This document shows, in pieces, positions 7,905 to 16,466 of a stretch of DNA of 64,000 bases (position 1 is the stretch's first letter; the number at the start of each line of letters is the position of its first letter). The notes below the pieces were generated by a model that saw only the letters and a list, made by a program, of their open reading frames with translations, ran no database searches and had not been told where the DNA came from. The stretch covers positions 62,001 to 126,000 of the forward strand of contig NZ_CP125298.1 in NCBI RefSeq assembly GCF_030412785.1, written 5' to 3'. The position numbers and the translations under genes are program-made. Origin of the DNA: Paraburkholderia sabiae (GTDB taxonomy: Bacteria > Pseudomonadota > Gammaproteobacteria > Burkholderiales > Burkholderiaceae).

Positions 7905-8996
7905 ATGAAACTGAATGAAGGATTCCTAAATTCGATGCATGAAGCGATGCAATTACTGCGTACCCGCGGTGCGGTCGAAGCGACAAAAGCGGTTCAACGC
8001 GCGCGGCGGGAGCAGTGCGCCGGTGCAGCAAACGCAAATGTATCTGGCAGAGAGGTCACGGCGCCCGTAAGCTCGCAGGCATGGACTCAGCAAACGACCT
8101 CAGTCAGGGCACGCGAAGACAGTGTTGACGTTGAGGACCGGGGGCATTTCAGCATGCTCGCGTACTCCAACGCAGCCGGTCGTCGTCAATATGGGCTTTA
8201 TGTTCCAGCGGGAGCCGCAGGCGAGCCGTTACCCCTTATCGTGATGTTGCACGGATGCACACAGGATGCGGATGATTTCGCAACGGGCACCCGAATGAAT
8301 GCGCTTGCCGAGCGGCACCGATTTCTCGTCGCTTATCCGGTGCAGCCGCAGCAGGCCAATCCATCGAAGTGCTGGAACTGGTTCAAACCGAATGATCAAC
8401 GTCGCGAGCGCGGCGAGCCGTCAGTGATCGCAGGGATCACGCGGGATATCATCGCGGCCCACAACGTCGACCCCGGGCGCGTGTACATCGCTGGGATGTC
8501 CGCAGGAGGTGCAATGGCGGCGATCATGGCCACCGAATACCCCGAGATTTACGCCGCGGCCGGTGTGCATTCGGGTCTCCCGCCGGCGTGTGCGCACGAT
8601 CTGCCCTCGGCACTGGCGGCAATGAAGGGCGGCAAAGGTGCCGGAAAATCGATGCGGGGAAGGCGAGAGACCACATTGGCACCGCGACGGCCGATGATTG
8701 TTTTTCACGGTGATGCGGACACCACTGTCCACATAACCAATGCCAGACGGCTCGTCGAGGGCTTCAATGCAGGGCGGGGCGCACATTCGGAGAGCAGAAC
8801 GGCTGGGGCGGGCCGGGCCTGCACCGTCTCCCAACTGGTTTCTGCCGACGGTATCGATGCTGAGTTATGGATCATTCACGGGGCGTCACACGCGTGGGCC
8901 GGGGGCAACGCAGCAGGCAGTTACACAGATCCAGTTGGCCCGGACGCCAGTGCCGAGATGCTGCGCTTTTTCCTCGAGCATCCCCAAACGCAATGA
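7905..8996 (+). CDS. PHB-depolymerase-family esterase
   Basis: A 363-residue alpha/beta-hydrolase of the LpqC/feruloyl-esterase-like PHB depolymerase family, expected to hydrolyse esters of polyhydroxyalkanoate or acylated substrates. Seen directly: the oxyanion region LPLIVMLHGCTQDADDFATG, nucleophile motif GMSAGG (G-x-S-x-G), acidic residue region FHGDADTTVH and catalytic His region IHGASHAWAGG. There is no clear signal peptide; the N-terminus (MKLNEGFLNSMHEAMQLL) is helical as in the cytoplasmic burkholderial members. It follows the CopG-type regulator and is intact. Substrate is not predictable from sequence. Confidence 0.88.
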   Translation: MKLNEGFLNSMHEAMQLLRTRGAVEATKAVQRARREQCAGAANANVSGREVTAPVSSQAWTQQTTSVRAREDSVDVEDRGHFSMLAYSNAAGRRQYGLYVPAGAAGEPLPLIVMLHGCTQDADDFATGTRMNALAERHRFLVAYPVQPQQANPSKCWNWFKPNDQRRERGEPSVIAGITRDIIAAHNVDPGRVYIAGMSAGGAMAAIMATEYPEIYAAAGVHSGLPPACAHDLPSALAAMKGGKGAGKSMRGRRETTLAPRRPMIVFHGDADTTVHITNARRLVEGFNAGRGAHSESRTAGAGRACTVSQLVSADGIDAELWIIHGASHAWAGGNAAGSYTDPVGPDASAEMLRFFLEHPQTQ

Positions 8997-9167
8997 TGCT
9001 CCTGGAACGACCACCGCTGATATGCCGGCTCGATGCCGCCGCTTCGTCAGTGACGGCATCGTTGGGCATGGTACTGTCGTCGGCGTCGCCATATGGAGGT
9101 GATGCTGTGTTCCGCACGCGTATTTCCGGTTAGAGCGCCTGGGCCGACAGATAGCGACCCGTCACGG

Positions 9168-10513
9168 TTAGTGGTGTGCGTACAGCGGAAGGAAGGGGTC
9201 TTTTGCTCGTGGAGAGCCTTCGCTCGAAGGTCTCGGGTCACCACTCGCGGCGACGGGTGCAGGACATCGCGGGATGTCAGTGCGAGGTAAGGCAAGATTC
9301 AACATCTTCGCGAAGTCGTCTGCAGCGCGCACGCGCGCGGTCAGGTTCAGCTCTCCGTTGAGCCCAAGCAGCTTGTCCGTTGTTTTCAGAATCGACGTGT
9401 GGTCGTACTGCGAATGGTCGATGGTGCCCGCGGGGACGAAAGGGGAGACGACGATAGCCGGCACGCGCGCGCCCAGCCTGTCGAAAGCGAAGTTGTGAGT
9501 CTTCAGTCTGGGGTTCTCGGCCGACCCGGGCGGTTCGGCAACAGGAGGCGTCACATGGTCAAAGAACCCGCCGTGCTCATCGAACACGATTAGCAGGACG
9601 CTGTTGGGCCATAGCCTCGACGTGCTGATAGCGTCGTACACCTGCTTGATCAGCGCTTCTCCATTCCGGACATCCCCGGCAGGATGCATCGAGTTGCCGT
9701 TGCGAAAGTCGTTCTTCGCATCGTAGGTGGGTTCGATGAAGATGAATTTTTCGGTCAATGAGTCGCTGGCGAGCCGCGAGATGAGCGTATCCATCCCGAC
9801 GAATCGGCCCGGCAGGTTTTGCATCCCATGGATGCCGCGCGTTTGCGCAACGTCACCCTGCACGATAAGCCAGTCCGACGCCTGTAGCTTCGAGAAAACT
9901 GTGCCGTTCGGAAACGTGAAAAGGGGCGCGTTGAAGAATATGGCTTCCAGCACCTGCGCGTCGCTCGGCGAATGGTCAAGTCCCGACGAGGTCCCGGCCA
10001 CAGCAAAGAATCGATTGGGCCACGTCGGTCCTGGCATTGAAGAGAACCAGTTGTCGCACACACCAAACTGGCTGGCCAGGAAATTCAGCACGGAAGCTGG
10101 TCAGGCGTGAACGCGTTAAAGGCGTCCGGCACTATGTCCGAATGATCCTCATATGTCGCGGCGAAGCCCGTCGTTGAAAAATCCGTTGCAAACGGTGGGT
10201 ATCCGTTTGGCCCAGACACGAGCGAGTCGTTGCGCACAGTATCTCCGCTGGCCACCTGTAGCCCGCACAGTTGAACGCAAGCATCGGTGAATTCGTGACC
10301 GGGGTCGAAGCCGAGGGCGTAGGGCGCACCCTTACCCAGGGTGTATGAGGTCCCCGTTCTGCCGAAGTTGACAATGGGCGTAGAAGGCAGTCCGTTGGCA
10401 GTTGTTGCCTCGCCCGTGGGTGTTTTGCCTGTCAGGCGGGACCATCCGAATACGCTGTCATAGGAACGGTTCTCAAGCATGAGAACGAAAACGTGCTGTA
10501 TCGCCGACATCAT
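9168..10513 (-). pseudogene. Phospholipase C / phosphoesterase-family gene, frameshifted
   Basis: Member of the acid phosphatase/phospholipase C-type phosphoesterase family. The N-terminal motif HVFVLMLENRSYDSVFG and the later FDEHGGFFDHVTPP and VPAIVVSPFVPAGTIDHSQY motifs are diagnostic. The first 142 codons (10513-10088) end prematurely at TPDQLPC-stop; the next frame continues directly with LNFLASQFGVCDNW. Adding one G (CTTCCGTGCTG to CTTCCGGTGCTG) restores a single frame of about 447 residues. A GAGG ribosome site precedes ATG 10513. There is no signal peptide, unlike many secreted PLCs. The gene is either inactivated or contains a one-base sequencing error. Confidence 0.87.
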
Positions 10514-10636
10514 TCACCTCGGAATGTTATTGCCCGAGGTCTTTCAGGTCGGCGTCCGCCAACGAGACCCGGGCCATTATTGGCCAATTCGACTCCGTCC
10601 CACTTACGCTTGAACGCAATCGACCGAAACACCGTT

Positions 10637-11293
10637 CTATTTATATGCTGCAAAAGATAAAACGCAATGAGGAGTACCCGCGTCGGGTTTCAGGCGCTCG
10701 TGTCGTCGGCACGTCGCGACATCGTCGCGTCGTCTTTCTTGGCCACCACCACGTGAGTTCCCTGCGCTCAGCACCGTGGGCCGGAACACGATGCGGTCAT
10801 TCGCAGCTTCGACGTTCGCGTCAGGCGTCGCGAGCACAGCGGGAGGAATACCGTTGGAACGGCGGATCGACGATGCCGGAACGCCGCGGACGATCTTGAA
10901 AAATCGCTTCGCATTGGCATACAATGAATAATTGCTGGCACTCTGCGGCCGGGTCCCTGATGAAGCACGGGCGGGTATGCCATAGGCAACCAGTGTGCGT
11001 TGTGGCGGCAATTGAGCGTTACGGGGTCGCGACCAAAGCGCGACCTCCCATTCGGCAGAAGTCTTTCCGCGAAAGATAGCCTTAAAAGGAACGACCAATA
11101 CGCTACTGGCCGGAAGCTGGGTGGCGTCGCTCGCTCTCGCGACAACTCCCGTCTCATCGTTGCCTTCTCCCCCGCAACCACATACAACATCGGCAACACA
11201 AATCGGAATCAGACAGGGCTCGCGTTCACCGTTCACCGGCCGCGCCAGATTGACGAGCACCAGAAGCATTGGCGCAGTAAAGAGACGCGTCAT
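10637..11293 (-). CDS. Putative secreted hypothetical protein
   Basis: Weakly supported 218-residue frame. The N-terminus (MTRLFTAPMLLVLVNLARPV) resembles a signal peptide. The middle (LPASSVLVVPFKAIFRG, SNYSLYANAKRFFKIVRGVP) has protein-like composition. The C-terminal 40 residues are Arg/Gly-rich and may be read-through of a decayed end. A competing frame on the same strand (10768-11199) looks less protein-like. No family is recognised. Confidence 0.4.
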   Translation of the reverse strand: MTRLFTAPMLLVLVNLARPVNGEREPCLIPICVADVVCGCGGEGNDETGVVARASDATQLPASSVLVVPFKAIFRGKTSAEWEVALWSRPRNAQLPPQRTLVAYGIPARASSGTRPQSASNYSLYANAKRFFKIVRGVPASSIRRSNGIPPAVLATPDANVEAANDRIVFRPTVLSAGNSRGGGQERRRDDVATCRRHERLKPDAGTPHCVLSFAAYK

Positions 11294-11879
11294 AAATGAA
11301 GAGCATTTTCGACGATCTAAGCCGCGCCGATCTCCGCTGTCACCTCGTCATCGCACAACTCATTTCCCGGGTGAGAGGCAATGAGTGCTGCAGGCCGTGC
11401 CTCTGGTCGAGTCACTAAGATAGTGGTCGCAGGTGGTTGGCGCTTCGCCCGACGGGCTTGAAAGCAAACGTCTGGGTCAGGTGTCAGAGCAGCTTGCCAG
11501 ATTCATATGGCACATTGAATTGCTGCGCGATGCGGAAGTACTTGCAACTCTTTTCACTGATTCTGGGCGACTCGATTAACAGTCTCCGATAGTGCGCGGA
11601 ATCACGGAGGTTTGTACTGCTCGTCTCGAGACCTGGCCCCATGAGCTTTAGCGTGTACGTCTTGAACACGGCCCGCAGCGCGCAAAGGTAGTTGCCGCGA
11701 TTTTCACTGCTTCAAATGCGCACCGGTAATGAGTTCGCGCCGCTTGCAGAGGGACGCTTTCTCCATCAGACTCAGGGCGCGAGACGTCGCGATGAGCGGG
11801 CAGATTCTGCGTGTCGTTCAAATGCAGCGCCGGCCGCTGCTCGGGGGAATCTGAGCGACGGCCGAAGCGCAGTGGCCCA
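11294..11879. other. Intergenic stretch without a supported gene
   Basis: Only short open frames of atypical composition occur here. A 61-codon minus-strand frame at 11484-11669 is possible but unsupported. Confidence 0.4.
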
Positions 11880-12524
11880 TCAGACTTGCTGCGCGAAGAT
11901 CTTCCAGGTCTTTTTCTGCGTGGCGGCGTCGGCCGTTTCGTGCACCGAGCAGTCCAGACGCAGATCGGTGTCCGACATCGACAGATCGAGTAGCATGCAG
12001 TGATGCAGCGTTTTTTTCAGGTTTTTGCCCGGCTGGAAATGTGCGCAGGTCACGCACATCCGGTGCGGCGGAATTTGGCCTTGCACCTCAAGTTGGCGCA
12101 CGGTCTTTAGCAGCGTGCGATAGAAAACCGACTGCTCTTCGTCACGCAAGGTGCCGACCGCGTTTGCGAGGAAAGCCGGCCATAGCGTGGCGCGTTTGGC
12201 TGCGGTGCGCCCGCGTGCCGTCAAACGCACGGCGAGCGCGCGTCCGTCGTCGAGTGCACGGCGCTTTTCGACGAGTCCCTTGGTTTCCAGCGTGCTGACG
12301 GCATCGCTCGTGGTTGCGGCCGTCAGCGCGGTTTCACGGGCGATTTCGCCGAGACGCATCGGCCCCTTGCGTTGCATTAGCAGCACCAGGATTTCGCCCT
12401 GGGTCGGCGTCAGACCGGCGCCTTCCGCCCATTCCCAGGCCTGGCTCCGCATGGCTGTGCTAAGTCGCAGCAAGCTGTGGGTCACCCGCCCGGTTGCCTG
12501 CGCTCCGTATATGGCTTCGCTCAT
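11880..12524 (-). CDS. MarR-family transcriptional regulator with C-terminal Cys/His segment
   Basis: About 214 residues. The winged-helix core is clear: LTPTQGEILVLL, MRLGEIARETALTAATTSDA (recognition helix region) and LVEKRRALDDGRALAVRLT (wing). After the MarR fold there is an unusual tail with CVTCAHF, HHCMLLDLSMSDTDLRLDC and SVHE, that is four or five Cys plus several His, which could bind a metal or act as a redox switch. Start ATG 12524 (MSEAIYGAQ) is favoured; the frame is open 17 codons further upstream. The regulator stands alone with about 1 kb of non-coding DNA upstream, so autoregulation is the only target that can be suggested. Confidence 0.88.
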   Translation of the reverse strand: MSEAIYGAQATGRVTHSLLRLSTAMRSQAWEWAEGAGLTPTQGEILVLLMQRKGPMRLGEIARETALTAATTSDAVSTLETKGLVEKRRALDDGRALAVRLTARGRTAAKRATLWPAFLANAVGTLRDEEQSVFYRTLLKTVRQLEVQGQIPPHRMCVTCAHFQPGKNLKKTLHHCMLLDLSMSDTDLRLDCSVHETADAATQKKTWKIFAQQV

Positions 12525-13517
12525 TGTCTTTTCGGTCGATGTTGAGAACTGTCCTTTCACGTCGACATCCCGCATTCAATATCGGCACGCGGACAGTCAG
12601 CAACGCATCAGATTTTTCTCTGGGAGCGAGGTTGTGTGCTGATCAGCGGATCCTTACAGCCGTTTGCTAAATACTACTACATTGTGTGGACGAGGAGAGG
12701 CTTCCCTTCTCTGTGGACACGGTCACTGTTCTACCAACGTCGGCGTCAACCGAATTTCTATTGCGCCCGTGGATGGGCATCGATATGGCCACGAGACAGC
12801 GCCCGTGTAGGCTTACCTGTCTGGCTTGCGCTTTGCGCATTGCCGAACCTGGGGCCAGGCTGGTGGTCAAGCGACGAGGGAAAGAGACCACCTCTCTGTG
12901 CTGCGCGACTTTTTTCGGTGGTAGCGAAGACGCCCGCCGCTGTGGTTTGTGACTTTGTTACCGTGATATCGATTCCAATGCATATGCGTTTTAATGTAAA
13001 CGGGCAGAAGTTACTAAATCCTGATTTTGATCGCGGGCATTCGTTAGCTTTCTCGGAAAGGTGATTGCATTGAATCTCTCAATTGTGTACGTTCTAAGAA
13101 AGAGGCGCTAAGCTACCGTAGAACAGGCATAAGAGATTATGCGGGCAAAGATGAATTCAGCTGTCGAGCGCGGCATCTTGTATATCGCCGGATTAAGCGT
13201 GCGACGTTTGTTCAATGCGCTCCGTAGAGCATGCTTGTCGATGATTGGGGCAGTCGGCAAAACAATCGCATTGAAACGTCGGGGCTGACGGGATATCAAC
13301 TTGATACGTCGCAAGAGCTGAGTGCACAAGCTGGATGAGATTGAGCGGAAGCAAACAGGGAAAGGCTCGATCCGGAGTCGCGAGCCGAATGACGGCCGGT
13401 TAGTCATAGGCTAAGTCCGCAAGCCCGTATTAAAGAATCACTTGAGTCGCTGAAGACATTTTCTTCGGTTTGCTACTGCTAATTTTCGCCTGGTACGTAA
13501 GGAATGCAGATAAACGC
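12525..13517. other. One-kilobase region without a supported gene
   Basis: AT content is higher than in the flanks around 12950-13150. Open frames at 12636-13064 (+) and 13108-13407 (-) lack protein-like composition or ribosome sites. It may hold the promoter of the MarR gene and decayed sequence. Confidence 0.4.
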
Positions 13518-13910
13518 ATGAACCAATCCCTAAAATTGGATCTTCGGGCGAGAGCCGAGTTGCTCGCCTTTCTGGTTGAATCTCAACTTCTGACAAGGTT
13601 CGTTAGCGGCGACTGGCTCACTGTCGGGGACGTCGTTGAATTCGAACGTATCTGGCTGGCTGCAAATGGGCACGATGCTGACTGGTTTGAGCGGGTGTCA
13701 ATCTCGAGCTGGTCGAAGACGCTCGCTGAACGCGTCGAGCTGAATTTACCGGTGATGCTTGGCGTCGAGTCAGCCGCGGTCTCCGAACCTCGACCCGACT
13801 TCCGCGCCAAGTTTGTTCGGGCAGTCTATGAGATGTGCGTGGACCATCTCGTGGAAATGGGCTGGTTCATGAACGGCAAACTACGCACACGCGACGGCGA
13901 AGCGCTGTAA
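13518..13910 (+). CDS. Conserved-looking hypothetical protein
   Basis: About 130 residues starting MNQSLKLDLRARAELLAFLV. The composition is normal for a soluble helical protein (RVSISSWSKTLAERVELNLP, FRAKFVRAVYEMCVDHLVEM). The preceding 16 codons of the open frame are Leu-rich but begin without a ribosome site, so ATG 13518 is preferred. No family is recognised and neighbours give no functional hint. Confidence 0.5.
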   Translation: MNQSLKLDLRARAELLAFLVESQLLTRFVSGDWLTVGDVVEFERIWLAANGHDADWFERVSISSWSKTLAERVELNLPVMLGVESAAVSEPRPDFRAKFVRAVYEMCVDHLVEMGWFMNGKLRTRDGEAL

Positions 13911-14151
13911 GGAAGGCCATTTCATGGTTGCTTGCCGGGGCTCCAGTGAGGTGGGGCAGATGTGCCCGTCTGCATCCGGCATCCGTTATCCGAAGACGTG
14001 CGAGAGCTGCAGTCTCTTCATCCAGGTTTGCCGGCTTCCTGAAAGTCGCGCTTTACGTGAGGGAATATTCGCGCGGTAGTTCGCGTCATATACCGATTGA
14101 TCTGCGCTACAGGGCGTTAGCCGGTGCTCGCACCGGTTATGGTGGTTATCG

Positions 14152-14304
14152 ATGGAGCAAATCTTTGTTTCCCGGGCCAGTGCGATTCAGCGACTTCTCG
14201 AGAGAAGGCGAACGCTCATCTCCGAGCTCGAGTACAACCCGTCCCTTGCGTATTCCATTGGGGACGTCGAGCAGCTTCTCTCGACGTCAGAGCTGGTCGA
14301 CTGA
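14152..14304 (+). CDS. Possible miniprotein (50 aa)
   Basis: A frame too short for routine gene calling reads MEQIFVSRASAIQRLLERRR, continues TLISELEYNPSLAYSIGDVE and ends QLLSTSELVD. Amphipathic helix and normal composition suggest a real peptide, but the upstream GGTGG-like site is weak and no homologue is known to me. Confidence 0.35.
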   Translation: MEQIFVSRASAIQRLLERRRTLISELEYNPSLAYSIGDVEQLLSTSELVD

Positions 14305-14556
14305 ATGTTTTTCAGTTCACCGACGACATGGGGCAGATAAGTCGTATTTTCATTCTTTAGCTCCGTTCGATCGGGCCAGGCGTGGAATTCACGTGCCGTG
14401 AAGTCTGAGTTGACATAACAGGTTGAGCGAAAACTGCGTCAACACGATCTGCGGCGGCATGCCGAAAAGCGGCGCGAGTACGACGAGCGCCAACGAGCCC
14501 GTGAGGCAGCCAGTCCATCCGAAGCGATAAGCGGTAGAATGATTGAGCCGGCGACT

Positions 14557-15435
14557 TCAATCATTTCGCATGCGTGCAACCAACGCGAGCAAGCGAGCAC
14601 TCATTTCCACGACTGGCAAGTGCACGGGCCAGCCGTGACCAGGAAGCAGCCATTCGAATCGATACGCGGCCAGCTTGCCAAGCGATTCGGTGAGTTCGGT
14701 CCATGAATACCAGCACGCGTCCCTGAACGCGATGAGGTCCCGCTCGCGCGGGCTCCAGGCAAGCGAATCACCTGAGAAGAGTACGCGATCCTCAAGCAGG
14801 TATGCGACGCTTCCCCGAGTGTGCCCGGGCAGTGGGATTGCGCGCACGCCGGCCGCGATGCCCTGTGCTGACCGGTCGTCGAGCAGATCCGTAGCATATG
14901 GGGCGGCCGACCTGTCCTCCCGATGGATCCAGACGCGAGCGCCGAACTGGCGCGCGTATTTGTCCGCATCTGCGACGTCGTCACGATGCGACAGAAGGAT
15001 GTGCGCAATACCCCCGGCTTCCTCAAACCATTTCACCAGCTCCGCCGCATAGCGCGGTGAGTCGATCAGCAGATTGCCGTCCGGACGCGCCGCAAAATAT
15101 GAATGTGCGCCAAACGACGACCGTGCGTTGAATCCGCACCGCCACACCCCCGATGCGATCTGCTCCGGAAAGATCACGGCGTTCGGGCGAGGCTGCTTCG
15201 TTTCGCTGCGTACCGATGCCGTAGGACATACGAACACCGCACGCCAGGCAGCCAGTTGCTCCTCCTGCGTGACAGGCTGCCGAACGAAGACACTCTTATC
15301 GTTTTTTTCGACAATCAGCCTCGGCGCGACATGACGCGACGCACCGCAATTGATGCAGGCTGTGTCGATATACCACTCCCCTGGGACGGAGTCGGTATTG
15401 CGTGATGGCTTCATTCGATGCTCGAATTCCGACAA
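14557..15435 (-). CDS. Metallo-beta-lactamase-fold hydrolase with N-terminal ferredoxin-like segment
   Basis: A 292-residue protein. Residues about 20-75 (EWYIDTACINCGASRHVAPR, later FVCPTASV) resemble a degenerate single-cluster ferredoxin domain. Residues about 95-290 are an MBL fold: ILLSHRDDVADADKYARQ replaces the usual T-H-x-H-x-D-H, LPGHTRGSVAYLLE carries the third His, VLFSGDSLAW the bridging Asp, and LLPGHGWPVH the final His. One His of the first motif is an Asp (S-H-R-D-D), so metal coordination may differ from glyoxalase II-type enzymes. Soluble, probably cytoplasmic; substrate unknown. It is convergent with broken genes on both sides, so context adds nothing. Confidence 0.82.
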   Translation of the reverse strand: MSEFEHRMKPSRNTDSVPGEWYIDTACINCGASRHVAPRLIVEKNDKSVFVRQPVTQEEQLAAWRAVFVCPTASVRSETKQPRPNAVIFPEQIASGVWRCGFNARSSFGAHSYFAARPDGNLLIDSPRYAAELVKWFEEAGGIAHILLSHRDDVADADKYARQFGARVWIHREDRSAAPYATDLLDDRSAQGIAAGVRAIPLPGHTRGSVAYLLEDRVLFSGDSLAWSPRERDLIAFRDACWYSWTELTESLGKLAAYRFEWLLPGHGWPVHLPVVEMSARLLALVARMRND

Positions 15436-15652
15436 ATCATGGCGACCTCACGGTTCACTATGATAGATCTTTCAAACACCCGCCGCAGCCAGACGCGACT
15501 GTGGCGTCCAACGAGTGGCGGCTCCAGGCGCGCTCTGTGGTTCGACCGGTCTCGCGGCAATGTGGCCCTTTCGAGGAGAAACACGTTCCGGTGTCGACGG
15601 CGATGCGTGTCTTGCCAGAGCGGACACGCTTACGCACCGGCTCGGCCGGCGA

Positions 15653-16222
15653 TCACGCGGTGCGACGCATGCGATGTGACGGGCCGGTCGACGCGAATCG
15701 CACCTTCACGCGATGCGGCTGGCTGGCGACGACCGGGTGGCTGTGATGCAAATGCGTCGAAGCGTAGTGCAGCCGCGGTACGGCTACGGAAGGGCCACCG
15801 CCGTTCACCCAGTTACGGATCATGGCCAGATCAGCGGAGCGGGCACCGGATGAACGCGCGCCAAGCAGCGCAATGATTACCGGGCCTCTCGGCATCGCGA
15901 CATCGACCACGATGCAGCGACCCGCCTCGCGCGTGTATCCGGTTTTGGCGAGCTGAACGTCCCAATCCGTCCAGCGGACAACCGGATCTGTGTTGCGATA
16001 GAAACGTGTCCGGTTGCCGATTGTTTGTTCATACGCTGTCAGCGTGGTAAATGAACTGATAGTCGGATAGTGCGACGCTTCGATTGCCAGTTTGACAACA
16101 TCGCGCGCCGTGGAGACATTGTCCGGCGAAAGTCCCGTCGGATCCTCGAAATGCGTGTCGGACATGGTTAGCCCACGCGCTTTCAGATTCATCTGCCCGA
16201 CGAACGCTGATCGGCCGCCGGG
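15653..16222 (-). pseudogene. D-Ala-D-Ala carboxypeptidase (S11), 3' part
   Basis: C-terminal portion of the penicillin-binding protein interrupted by the IS21 element. It resumes at GGRSAFVGQMNLKARGLTMS and includes the third active-site motif KTG (QLAKTGYTREAGRCIVVDVA). Joining this part (minus one 5-bp repeat) to 18892-19262 gives a single 311-codon frame, the length of E. coli PBP7. The last 45 residues after RNWVNG are rich in His/Ser/Pro and not typical of the family. Confidence 0.88.
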
Positions 16223-16380
16223 TGTCACTGACCGGCATATTCGAGCCATTCCGGGATCGGCGTAATCGAGCCACCGGATGATCGCCGCAATCGAGCCAGT
16301 GCATGATCGGCGCAATCGGGCCACTCGATGATCGGCGTATTGGAGCCACCGCAGGATCGGCGTAATCGAGCCACGTAGCG
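16223..16380. repeat. Multiple terminal repeats of the IS21 element, left end
   Basis: About six degenerate copies of a unit like GATCGGCGTAATCGAGCCA occur in tandem from the left tip inward; two more in opposite orientation lie at 18840-18891. Such arrays are the known IstA binding sites of IS21-type elements. The left array is longer than in most elements I know. Confidence 0.8.
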
Positions 16381-16466
16381 GGCTCAGTGTTCTGTCGGGC
16401 GGCAGCCCGAAACGCATTTCGAATTTCCACAACCCGGTACCTTCAGGCTTTTTGCCCGGAGGGCCG

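Noticed and set aside
16223..16380. Tandem 20-25-bp repeats that could be mistaken for a CRISPR array
   Set aside because: The repeats are degenerate and nearly contiguous, without uniform spacers, they lie at an IS21 terminus, and no cas gene is present.
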